From: Nereocystis luetkeana
Taxonomy: Eukaryota; Sar; Phaeophyceae; Laminariales; Laminariaceae
DNA length: 64,000 bases
Assembly (NCBI GenBank): GCA_031213475.1
Contig: JARUPZ010000002.1
Location: 16,721,069 to 16,785,068, forward strand
Reading direction: 5' to 3'
Shown in pieces: positions 47,601 through 59,800 of the stretch. Within the stretch, counting starts at the first letter, position 1. The number at the start of each line of letters is the position of its first letter. A program made the position numbers and the translations under genes. A model generated the notes under the pieces. That model was not told the origin of the DNA. It worked only from the letters and a program-made list of their open reading frames with translations, and did no database searches.

Positions 47601-50600
47601 CAACCTCACCTTCCAACACCTGAGCCGCGCGAGCCAGCTTCCCTTCAAGGAAAAGGTCGATTGGTTTAACAAGCAGTGCGACCTGCTCCGGGTGCCGTGG
47701 GATGTTGAGCATCAGCACCTCAAGGTATGACACGTGTCCACGGTTTGTTTTTTTTTGCTTGTCGTCTGCTCGCTTTGCTTGCTTTGTTTGTTTCGCTTGC
47801 TGTGCCTGTTTTGCTTGCTTGGCTGAGATTTTTCTCGAAGGAACCCTAACTTCACAACACAGCAAAACCACTAGAAGGGAAGTGAAAGCTACAGGTGTAC
47901 CCCCTTGTTGTTGGTCGAGATACAACTACGTATACTTACTACGACGTATGAACGGACAATCATGGTTTCCTATTGTTTTTTTGCTTTTACATGGGGGGGG
48001 GGGCGGGGGGGGGGGGGGGGGGTGTACTCGATAGGAGAGATGTACTCGATCTCATGCATGGCCGTAGTCGTATGACCATAGACCCTCGCATCCCTACAAT
48101 GCCGGGACGGAGCATGTCGGGTTTTTTCACCGACCAGGCAGACATTGCTTGCACCAAGCGCGAAACGCCATGAGAGGTGTCTGGCGAGTCGCGTGAAGGG
48201 TGAGCTGCATCCTACTAAGGGGGGGCACTTTTGCCGGCTGGCGCGGCTGGCAGGTACGGAGGAACAACTTGCTGGAAGACAGCATGGCGGCGATGGAGAG
48301 CGTGCGGTCGGAGAGCATGCGACAAAGGTTCCGCTTCGAGTTCCTGGGAGAGCCGGGGGTGGATGCCGGAGGCGTCGCCAGAGAGTGGTTCCACCTCGTC
48401 TCTGAAGGGTAAGAGTGCGCGGCACGATACGGAACTGATTTTCCCGGTGAAAAAAAATGGCCAAAATGTTCATGAGTAATGGGCAGGGCTGGGCACTGGC
48501 ACAGCATGTACTGGCAGTAGCAATCTACTGATTGACCTGGCCAGTATACTCGCCAGTAGTTTTGTCTGAACGTACGCCCGAGAAACGAGCCTTGTTTTTG
48601 TACGGGGACCCACTCTATACGTTTCGGGAGGAGAGTAGAGAGGAGAGTCGGTATACTGCTGCAAACCAGTGTACTGATTGATTTCGACGACAGCATAATC
48701 GCTACCGACTGAACCAAGCCAGTGCCCAGCTCTTGGTAGGTATTAATGCACGAATTATTTTTCGGACAAAGTATTTCTGAGTGATGAGACTTCTCAACTA
48801 CCGTAAGTCGAGTTTTTTTTCATCGGTACAGTTTCCCGCAACAAACCTTTTTGGCTTATGGGATTGATTGCTTATCGGGTTAGTAAGCGTATAAACACGT
48901 TGTTGTCCTACAGAAAAAGCGGCGTTTTGGGTAACATATGGTAATAGAGAAGAGGTCCCCCCAAGTGAGGAGGGGCCTTAAGAATTTTGCAGGTACTATT
49001 GTCACTACCACCACCGTAGCATGAGTCTATTCAACGAAAGGATAGTGCCGCAGCTAAAAGCGTTGAGCTCGCAGAACCGGGGTGCAATCGACCGTATTTC
49101 AGCGCCCGTGTTTTCTCCTCTTGGAATGGTGACGAGGGTGCTACTACTACAGTAGTAGTAAAACTCGAACTTTCTATTTTTGGAAGGCTCTCTCTCGATC
49201 GATCGATCGATCGATCGGCCAGCATACTTTTTCGAAAACGAAACCTCTTGTTCGGCGGCATTTTGGCAACAAACCTTTCACACCAACGCTGTACTCTTTC
49301 CGCCTTACCTCACGTGCTAGGGTCGATTTTGTAGACCCATGCTACTGTACTCTTTTCCTTCACCGAAAAACGCAAAGAGCGCCAAGCTCTCACAGGGAAG
49401 TGCGATGGTTTTTCAGAGCGTCATTTTTTCCCCCAGAACGCGGGTTAGTTTGTTGCCAAAAATGCCGAACCGCGAGCATTGTAAGGGTGGTACGTAGAAG
49501 GCTCTCGCTCCGCCGCCGCCGCTGCTGCTGCTGCGGCTGCTGTTGCTGCTTCTGCCACCCCCGCACGGCGTGCGTCCTCCGTGCACAAGGGCCAGCAGAG
49601 CCTCGTGGTCCCTTGTGCTCGTCGTTTTGCTGCTTAGGTCTCTCGTCGGCAGCTGCCTCAATAGTTGGCCAGAAGGGGTAACCTACTGGACCACCAAGCC
49701 AGCAACCGGCTGAGGGGTGTATACAGTAGTAGGTGGTCCCCCCGGCCCAATAAAATACCTGGTACATGTTTTGCGAGTTCCACCAAGTCAGCGGTGACTG
49801 AGTTGTAGAAGGTCATCCCTTCGGCCCAATAGTCAACTCCTGCCCATATCTGCCACGCAGGGCAAAAGGGAGGTACCGGAGAGGACAAAAGGCTGAAGTA
49901 AGCGAAAACGTAGGTGTGAAACAAACCATTAGTATTGGGTTTCGTAGCGAAGTGCGGGTAGCGACGGAAAAAGGGTACACGGGAAACTATCCCCTCTTGG
50001 AACCTCGTGAGGGCGAAATCGACGTTGATAAAGGCGGACCGTTGCCGGAACAGGCACTGCGCGATTGCGAGATGGATGACACAAATTGGCGTGTCCCGAG
50101 TAATAGTGGTTGACTGCGAGGCATCGTACGGAAGGGGCGTAGCGAGGTTCTACCCGCAATCACCGCTGGCCGCTCGCGCGGGTCGTTAAATGGTTGATGC
50201 TCTCCACAGGTTACCAACCATGTTTTTTTTTTTCGTTTATCGCCATCTGGGGGTCCGAAAGAGATTAACTTAAGTACAGTACGGGTGTGTGTATGGGTGG
50301 GTGGATGCTTCGAAAGGGTACAGACAACAATGGATGGTGGTCTTGGAAAGGGTACAGGTAGTACAGGAAAAGGTACAGGTAGTCGAGGAAAGGGTACACG
50401 GGTGGTGGTCGGGGTAAAAAGGGTGGGAAGGGAAAAGAGCGATCGAGGTTGGGCGAAGGAAGGGTCTGCGTTAGGGAAACGGTGAGGGTAGCGAGGGAAC
50501 GGGTAAAGGCAGCGACGAAAAGGACAAGGAGGGTAAAATAAAAGGGTCGGGATTGGGTAAGGTCTATGCTAGTAGAAGGGAAGGGTACGGGTTGCAAAGG

Positions 50601-53600
50601 AATGGGCATGTTGCTGTGAAGGATCGGGTAGGGGGAGAGCTATTGGTGGCGATGGAAAGAGTGCGGGTGATACGTGTTTCGTCTCATTGCCTCCTCCTCC
50701 CTCTTCCGCTTTTGGGTTTCATCTCATTGCTTCCCTCCTTCCCTCCTTCCGCTTTTCTTCGTGACACGTACCCCGCTGCCCACCCTGTTGTCGCTCTCTT
50801 TTCGTCTGTTTCACTTTTATGATTTCCTTCAAAAAATTCTTCTTCTTCTTCTTCTTAACTTGCTTTCCCCATGTTGTTGTTGTTGTTTTTTTTTTTTTTC
50901 GTCTCGCGCAGGGTTTTCAACCCGGACTTCGCGTTGTTCCAGTACTCTAGCATTAACCAGATGTGCATGCAGATCAGCGCCAACTCGGGCGTCGCGAACG
51001 AGCAGCACCTCCAGCACTTCCACTTTGTCGGCAGGTGGGTGCTCTTCTCCTCGTTTTATTTCTTCAAATACGTTTTTTAAGCTTTTTTTCTCCCCCCCTT
51101 TCTTTTTTTTTTTTTGTCACTTCTCATCCTTATACAGTACCTTGGTACCTTGGTACTTGGTATATGTATATTTTCCCTTCTATTTTCAACCGTCTTCTCT
51201 CGTTTTTTTTTTTTTTTTTTTTTTTCACGCTTTTTATCGCGCTTGTTGTTATCGTTTTCGCACGCGTGTTGTTTTTCCCATCAATCGCTGTTCGTCCTGC
51301 GTCGTTTCCACTGCAGGGTTATGACACGGCAATCGAAGTCAAATATCAAAATTTGTATTACAAAATAATTACCCCCCCCCAATATGAATACATATTGGGT
51401 TGGGTTGGCGTAGGTTGGCAACGACGCTGTAAAACACGCCTCTTACCTCGTGAGCTAGACAACCAGGGTACCTTTTCTTTGTCGGTCACCACGGCTGGCG
51501 GTCGAGTTAGATCACTTTCGTGCGAGGTGAACAACCTTTACTCCGCACAGGGGGGATGAACGTGTATATGGTAAGGCACCCACGAAGCAGTTACGTAGTA
51601 AACCCAGTGCTGTCTCTGGAAGTGGCTACACCAGAAAATAAAACAATTATTTTGACGCTGTTATCCGTATGTGAGAAAATCCGCCTCAAAAGCTTTTTTA
51701 GTACTGTAGGATGCAGCCCACCCTATATGCGACTCGCCCAACACCTCACGGTGCTTCGCGCTTGATACAAGTAAGGTCTGTCTGGTCGGCGAATACCCGA
51801 CGTGCTCCGTCCCGGCATTGTAGGGATGCGAGGGTCTATGGTCATACGACTACGGCCATGCATGGGATCGAGTACATCTCTCCTATCGAGTACACCCCCC
51901 TGCACTGGAATTGCCTACACCGGAAATTTAATTATCTCATTGAAGCTGTCATCCATATGCAAGTCCGCCTCACAAGCGGTTCTTAGTAGGATGCAGCTCA
52001 CCCTTCATGCGACTCGCCAGACACCTCACGGCGCTTCGCGCTTGGTACTAGCAATGTCTGCCTGGTCGGTTAAAACCCGACATGCTCCGTCCCGGCATTG
52101 CACATAGGGATGCGAGGGTCTATGGCCATACGACTACGGCCATGCATGAGATCGAGTACATCTCTCCTATCGAGTACACCCCCCGCCCCCCCCCCCCCCC
52201 CCCCCCCCCCCTCCCTGCACAGGCAGACATGAGGCGGTTTTTTTATAGCGTACCTTTGGGAAGGGAGAGGTGTCGTAGATTAGTGCACTATAAGTATGTT
52301 CGTTAGTGATACGGTACCGTAGTTCAAGTTTTTGATTCCGCTCTGAATATATAGCTGTACGAAGAGTCTTGCCAGGACAAAAGTGTGGCCGTGTGTGTTT
52401 TCTGTGGGTTCGGTCGCAAATAGCTCACTTTGTATTACACCTGGTACTCCTATGGTCATACGACTACGGCCATGCATGATAATGAGTAACACCCCCCACC
52501 CCCCCCCCCTCCCCCGTTCCCTCCCCCTCCCCCGTTCCTCGTCCCCGCTCCCTTCCATTATCTCCCCCCTCCCCGCGCCCCCCCCCCCCCCCCCCCCTGC
52601 TTGCCCAACCGTCAAGGTTGTTGGGCAAGGCGCTTTTCGACGGGCAGCTCGTGCAGGCGCATCTTGTGCGTCCCCTGTACAAGCATTTGCTCGGCTGGCC
52701 GATCGCCTTCAGCGATCTAGAGCACGTGGACCACTTCACGCACGAGTCGCTCATCAAGATGACCGAGCTTGATGATGTTGAGGTGGGTTGGGGGCCGTGG
52801 GGGTGGGGTGGGGGGGGGGGGGGGGGGGGGGGGGCGTACTCATTTGTTGCTTGCCTTAGTCATTTGACCATTTCGACCACGAATCCCTTTCGAGACGGAG
52901 CATTAGGGGGGCGTGGGAACAGGGGGGTCGGGATTCGGGGTGCATGATGAGAGCTGTTCTTTAAAGTTTTCCAGTCTGGGCCTAAATACGAGGATGGCTT
53001 CGTCTTGGTGTTAGTGTCGAAAACATCCTTGTATTTCCGATCAGAGTGGTGTTTACTACAGTACGTTTTGTCCTTGTTTGTTACATTTACCGGTATTTTT
53101 TTCTTGTTAGTATTTTTTTGTTGGTTCTCGTTTTCCCTACGGTGGCTGCTGTATCAGGTGCGCACGTGTAAAATGGGTGGTAATGTCGAGGTAGATTGGG
53201 TTTGTCGAGAAAGGATGTGGATGCATCTGAAGAGCTGTCTGTCGTTTCGTGCTCAATCTTTTTTTTTTTTTTTTTTGCGTTCGTTGGTACCGGCTAGTAT
53301 ATATCCTCGAAAGAAGTGTTTATATACGAAGTATCGATGGTTTCATTGTGCTGCAAGTGGATGTATCAGGTGGACGTGTAAAAAGCTCGATGTGGAGGTA
53401 GAGGGCTGGGAGGGGGGGGCGGGGGGGGGGCAAGAGGGGATGGATGCATCTGGAGAGGGACCACCACACGGTTCGGAAGCAGTGGGGTTGGGCGTTGGAC
53501 TGAATATCCAAGCGGATTCTACTCTTCACATAGTGCTACCGATGTGTCAATGCCTTTCTTCATTAGTGCACATGCTCGTGTCCATACAGTTGTATCAAGG

Positions 53601-53769
53601 CATATCATAGGGGGTGAACAGTTGTTCGATCATGGACTTATTGTTGCATTTTTTTGCAAAAATGTTTGTCTATGTTAGCCGTGAGTCCGAGTTTGAACTA
53701 GCGTGTAGCTGGTACGCACAATATTGACGTGCAGTTTCTGCTTCCCGTCCCAGATCCCCGGCCACCCCT

Positions 53770-53800
<31 letters not shown>

Positions 53801-56800
53801 GCCCTACTTCGTCCCCCCCCCCCCCCTCAATTAATCATGCGACAACGGCCATGCATGATATCGAGTCCCCCCTCCCCACTTCCTACCCCCCTCCTATGGT
53901 CATACGACCATGGCCATGCATGACATGATTACATCCTCCCATCCCCTCTTTATCCGTACTCCCCCCCCCCCCCCCCCCCTTCCTCCACCTCCACCGGAAA
54001 CCCATCGGGTCATGAAACAACAACAAACCGTATCGCATCTTGTCGTCGGGGAAAAAAAAAGGTGTGCTGCTTGGACTTCACGGTGACCGAAGACCGCCTG
54101 GGGTCGATGCAGGTGGTCGACCTTAAGGAAGGGGGTTCGGAGTTCGATGTGACGAACGAGAACATCGGGGAGTACGTCGAGCTCGTGCTGAAGCACCGGC
54201 TCCTCATGCGCATGCGCGACCAGCTGACGGCGTTCCTGGTGGGTTTCTACGACGTGATCCCGGAGGCGTTGCTGTCGGTGTTCGACTTCCAGGAGCTGGA
54301 GCTGCTGATGTGCGGGCTGCCGCAGATCGACCTCTCGGACTGGCAAAGGCACACTGACTACACGGGGGAGTTCGAGAGGAGAGCGGGGAACCACAAGGTG
54401 AGGGGGGGGGGGGGGGGCTGGGCTCTTGACCATTTCGTTGAACGCTTTCGATCCGTTCCCGCGATAAAAATGTCTGCCAAGGCAAGTGCCGTAGTGGGGG
54501 ATACAGGGAGAAGAAGAGCCTGCTTGCTTTTTGACCCCCGAATCTGAGCTGCGACTGCTGCACTGTACGGTAGGAAAAGGAGACAAGAGAAGTTGTTGAC
54601 GTACGAACAGCTGTCCTTACTTCTTTGGTTTTTTTTTTGGTAGATCGCTCTCGCCTGAAATACGACACCCGTTTGGTCTCTGATGCGAACACCAAACGTG
54701 GCTCATGTTACCGCTCAGAGTGGTGTCGGTAGTTATACTTTGGCGGGAGACCATATTAAATAGGACCTACGGCACACACAAAAAACTATATATTTCGCTA
54801 TTTTTATCATCAATATTTGGTCCTATTTACTATAGTCCCCCGTAGTAACGTTGGTTCGAAATTCCGGCACGTACCGCAGTTGTTTATGGATCAAGTATGC
54901 TTGTGTATACGTAGCTGTTATATATATATATATGATGTGAGTCGCGAACCGGCTGTGTTCGATGATGCTTCCCATCATTTTTGTTTCTTCGATTTCCCCT
55001 TGCTTCCTTTTTTTTTTTTTTTTTTTTTGACGTTTCGTTTTGTACGTTCTGTTTCATGCTTCATGCTCACATTTTCGTGTATTTCTAACAGCTAAAAGGT
55101 GCTCTCTCTCTCTCTCTCTTCCTCGATACAAATATGTGTTTTGTGTGTGTTGGTTTTCATGTTTCAAGGCCGGGCTGTTTACGGGTCGGGTCAAACCTCG
55201 CGGGTCAGGTCGGGTCGGGTCGGGTAAAGGGTGACTCGACCAGACCCGCGAGAGTTTGAAAACATCCGGACCTGGCCCGAATCGATCTGACCCGATCCGG
55301 CCCGACCCAACCCGACCCGATCCGACCCGACTCGACCCGTGACATGGAAAAAAAAACGGGTCGGCTCATGACCCGCGAAGAGCCTCGGTTATGGTGCACC
55401 CCTAACCTTGCGGCATTATTTTGTTTTACGATTACCGTTGTCTACCGAACGATTTTTTCCGAGTGCACCCAGTGGTTCTTACTGTTAGTTGGCTGGTATC
55501 GGTACCAGGTAGGTTTCATGGACTTTGTTTCGTTTTTTCCTACAGCATGTAATGCACTTTGACCAAAATACCCTTCTACTTTGTCTCATTTTTTTTTTTT
55601 TGCGACGGCTGTTGTAACACAATTTTCTCACGATTCGCTCCACCCACTGTTCAGCACGCCCCTCGTTGTTTGTTTCGGCGGTTTTCGACGATTTTCCTCT
55701 TCTGCGGCTATAAAATGGCGATCTCGTGTCCCCTCCCCACCCAGATCGTGAAGTGGTTCTGGGAGGTGATGGCGGGGTTCGAGACGGAGCAGTTGGCGCG
55801 TGTGTTGCAGTTTGTCACAGGGACAAGTGGGGTACCGAGTCAAGGGTTCGCGGTGCTTCAGGTAATTGCCGTCGGTCGGTGACAAGTTGACTGCCGTCGG
55901 TCGGCCGTTTTTTTTTTTTTTCATGTTTAGCCCTGTTTACCGTCGGGCGGTCGGTCGGTCTGTTGATGTCGATCGTGTCGATCCTGCCGGTGTCTCTGTA
56001 TTCATACCAATCGCGTGGAGCCTTGTCTTTTAGGTCGGTCGGTAAATAGTCGTGTTGACTGCCTTCCGCTCGGTCGGTTTATTAAAATTGATAGTCGGGT
56101 TGACCCTGTCCGTCGGTAATATTCTTGTTGGCCTTATTCGTCGGGAATATTCGTGTTGGTCCTATTTGTCGGTAGTGGTCGCGTGTCGGTCGGTAGTGGT
56201 CGTGTTCCGCGTGTCGGTCGGTGGTAGTGGTGTTGACCTTATCGGTCGGCAAGATTCGTGGTTACTCCGTCGGTCCGACATGGTCGTGTCCATCCCGTCA
56301 GTCTGTCGGTAGTAATCGTTCTGACCCTGCTGGTCGGCAATTATAGTGTGACCCTGTCGGTCAGTGTTGATCGTGTTGACCTCGTCGGTGGGCCAACTAT
56401 CGGTTGACCCTGTCGGTCGGTAATTATCGTGTTGATCCTGCCGGCCTGTCGGTAATAGTCGTGGTTCGTTTGCTCCGAGCTGAACTTCGTTCTCGTGTGT
56501 ATTTCTGGGTGTCTGAGCATATACATGTGTATGCGTGCGTGTGTGTGTTTATTTTTTCATTTTTGTGGCACTGGCCGTGTGTACGCCCGAATCGTCCCAC
56601 TGCCGCTCCTTGGGGGTGACTTTGAACTCGTGTTCGTCCCACCGCCGCCACAGCCGCCGCCATTGCTGCCGCTGACGCCGTTTTTTGTTTTTTTTTGTCT
56701 TCACGTTTTTATTTACGTATTCGTTTGTTTTTGTTTCCCTGGTCTCTTCCTTGTTGTTGTTGTTTTTGTTGTTTTTTTCTCCAGGGTAACGACGGAAACA

Positions 56801-59800
56801 TTCGAAGGTTTACCATCAACGGCTTGCCGGACTTGGATTCCGGCCTCTTCCCCAAGTGAGTATCTTACGGTGTATAGCGCATGTTGTTGATTTTATGCTG
56901 ACCGTCTTGGTAAAAGGACCCCGTTGACCCTGATACTGCAGCATCTCTGGCGTACCAGGTAGGGTAGTATCGATCACCCGGGGGGATCACCGACCGATAT
57001 ACCTATACCCTTCACGTGGCCACCCTTTACCCAGCTTTCAAATATGAGAATTCGACGGAGGTTCTCGATCCCAGAGCTGACGATTGCCTTCTTCTCCATC
57101 TCCTTCTTCTTTCTATTTCAATTTGGTTTATAGCCAACCCTTTTCACTTTCCAGCTCTCTGGGCAAGCCGTGGTCACAGACAGGTCGAAAGGTGTCTCCG
57201 CTCCCCCCCCCCCCCCCCTCCCAAATCTCACACGCTTATACGATTGGTCGGACCAAAGTAAGGGCCCATCTTGTCGAAGACTTCTATTTTCTTCAATTAT
57301 ATTTTATTTATTTTGTCTAATTTAATTTTGGATCTGATTGGCCGAAGAGTGAAAACACCAAGCAGGCATTTTCAAGGCAAATTCAAAAAATTTCAATTTG
57401 AGTGAACAGTCTTTTGGAACTTTTTTCGTGTGATTTTTATATCTCAATTTGGAATTTGGGGGTTGATCAGCCTCGATGTAGCATGTTCATGGTGGGTCAA
57501 CACCCCCGGGGTGGTCTGGGGAGATTCTTGGCTGCTTCGGTGACCACGATCGAGGCGATCGATAAAACACGAACCTCAACGAGAGGTGACCGGAGCAATA
57601 GCCGCGCCCACGCCCAAAGACGATAGCATAGCACATCGTACTCCGCGTGGCGCCCCAAGAATAATCATGGCGGCCGCAAGCCCAATTTTTCGGCCTGCTC
57701 GATCGGCCAACAATCACGAAAACCTAGCAAACGAGCAAAAACAAACGGAGGATACGCTCGAGACCTCGATAGCTGTATCACCGCTGCTGTTCCGCACGTG
57801 GCGCTTGCGGGCTCTCTCCGCCCACCCAAGACACCCTGAGAGTGATAGCTTCCTATCCTGCGCCACCAAAAATAAAACGAGGCGGGCGGCGGCGCGCAAG
57901 CGGCAACGCAAACCTTCGCTCTCGTCTACGCTCGTCGCTGTTTTGTCGGCTGGGCGTTGTGTAACACGGTGCGTTATTCCAGGTTAGTCCGAATTATGTT
58001 TTTGTTTTGACAATTAGTACGCCGTTCCTCGATAGGATACAAGAACGTTTTTTTTTTTCGAAATCAAACTAAAATTCATTGAAATTGAAAATGTATTTCC
58101 AAATAACGAAATTTCGTGTTCCCCGTTAAGATGGGCCCTAATCAGGACCCATCATATCACAAGAACGAGAAGATTATTAGGGATCGGGAACCTATATGAT
58201 AGCAACCTATAGTTTGTTGTTGTAGAGAGCATTAGGCGGTGTGGGAACCTATATGATAGTAACCTGCCGTTTGTTGTTGTAGAGAGCATTAGGCGGTATG
58301 GGAACCTATATGATAGTAACCTGCAGTTTGTTGTTGTAGAGAGCATTAGGCGTTATGGTTCATATTCTTCGGCTGAGTACGTAGTAGTAGTACGTACTGT
58401 TGTAGCTCACTTTGACAGCAGCCATTGTTTGGTTGATCGCGCTTTGTGGGAGCTTTGTGGGAGTACCAAGTGGATACCGCACGGCACGGTGCGGGCAGCA
58501 CCTGTACAACACGCGAAACGGGCCAGGGCTGTTGCTTGCACAGTTGTTCTGATTACTCTAGCCCTCCTAACAGCAGTATTCGAGGTCATCCACTAGGCCA
58601 TCGGGGCGACACGCATGATATTCTGTACTGAGTGCTGCAGAGGCGTTTAAATCGGTGTTCGGCCCGTTAGGCTGGCTGAGATAAGAGGGATGCGTTTGGG
58701 AGTTTGCTGCGCCGTGATTTCGAGCTCAAATGTACCGGGTAGTTTCTGCTGATTCCTCTTGTGTCCGGTGGCTCATGGCGCGCGCGGAGTCGCTTGTTTT
58801 GGGGAAGGGACTTCGAAACTCTTGTTAGAATTTTACTTCGAAAGATACATATTATACTGGCATGAATCACGCCGCAGTCGCACATTTTTCCTTTTGAAAA
58901 AACAAAAAAAAACGAGCTTTTATATATGCACCACTCTGTCCATGTACAAACGCCCCTTATATTTCCGTCCAGTCAAGTAATTTGTCTGCGGAAACATGTA
59001 CCACTTTGACCTGAAATATAGTGAACACCTTGGCCCGAAATATGGGGCCACATTGGGCCGAAATATAGTGCCACATTGGCCCAAAATATGAGTTGGTTTA
59101 GCAATTTGGGAGAAGGGATCTTAAGGGATGTTTTTGACTTGAAAATTGCGTAGCGTGGTCTGCACTTCGGAATCGTCGTCCGCAACTGAGAAATTTCCTG
59201 GTTCGATGCAAACGCGGCGCAGCCGCGTTTATGGCGACTTTTGGCCCGTTTTGGCTGCGGTTTGGGGTTAGGGTTAGGGTTAGAGTCAGGGGTTGGGTTG
59301 GGTCTTCGCCCGTACCTTGATCCCAACAGGAACCAAAACACCTGGACAGCCTACCAATCTAAATATCCCTTGTCCCAGATTGTTAAAAGTCCTCCAAAAT
59401 ATAGTACCACATTGGCCCGAAATATAGTCATATTGGGCCGAAATGTAGTACCACATTGACCCAAAATATAGCACCGCATTGACCCGAAGTATAGTACCAC
59501 CTTGCCCCGAAATATAGTGCCACATTGGCCCGAAATATAGTGCTATTTTGGCCCAAAAGATAGTGCCATATTGGCCCAAAAGATAGTGCCATATTGGCCC
59601 AAAAGATAGTGCCACATTGGCCCAAAAGATAGTACCACATTCCCCCAAAAGATAGTACCACATTGGCCCAAAATATAGTACCACATTGGCCCAAAATATA
59701 GTACCACATTGACCCAAAATATAGTACCACATTGACCCAAAATATAGTACCACATTGACCCAAAATATAGTACCACATTGACCCAAAATATAATGCCCGT

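Noticed and set aside
57586-57987. Transposase inside the 57,262 element
   Set aside because: No DDE or DNA-binding motif can be seen, and the opposite strand is also partly open.
59262-59300. Chromosome end
   Set aside because: Only a few TTAGGG units, internal and followed by unrelated repeats.
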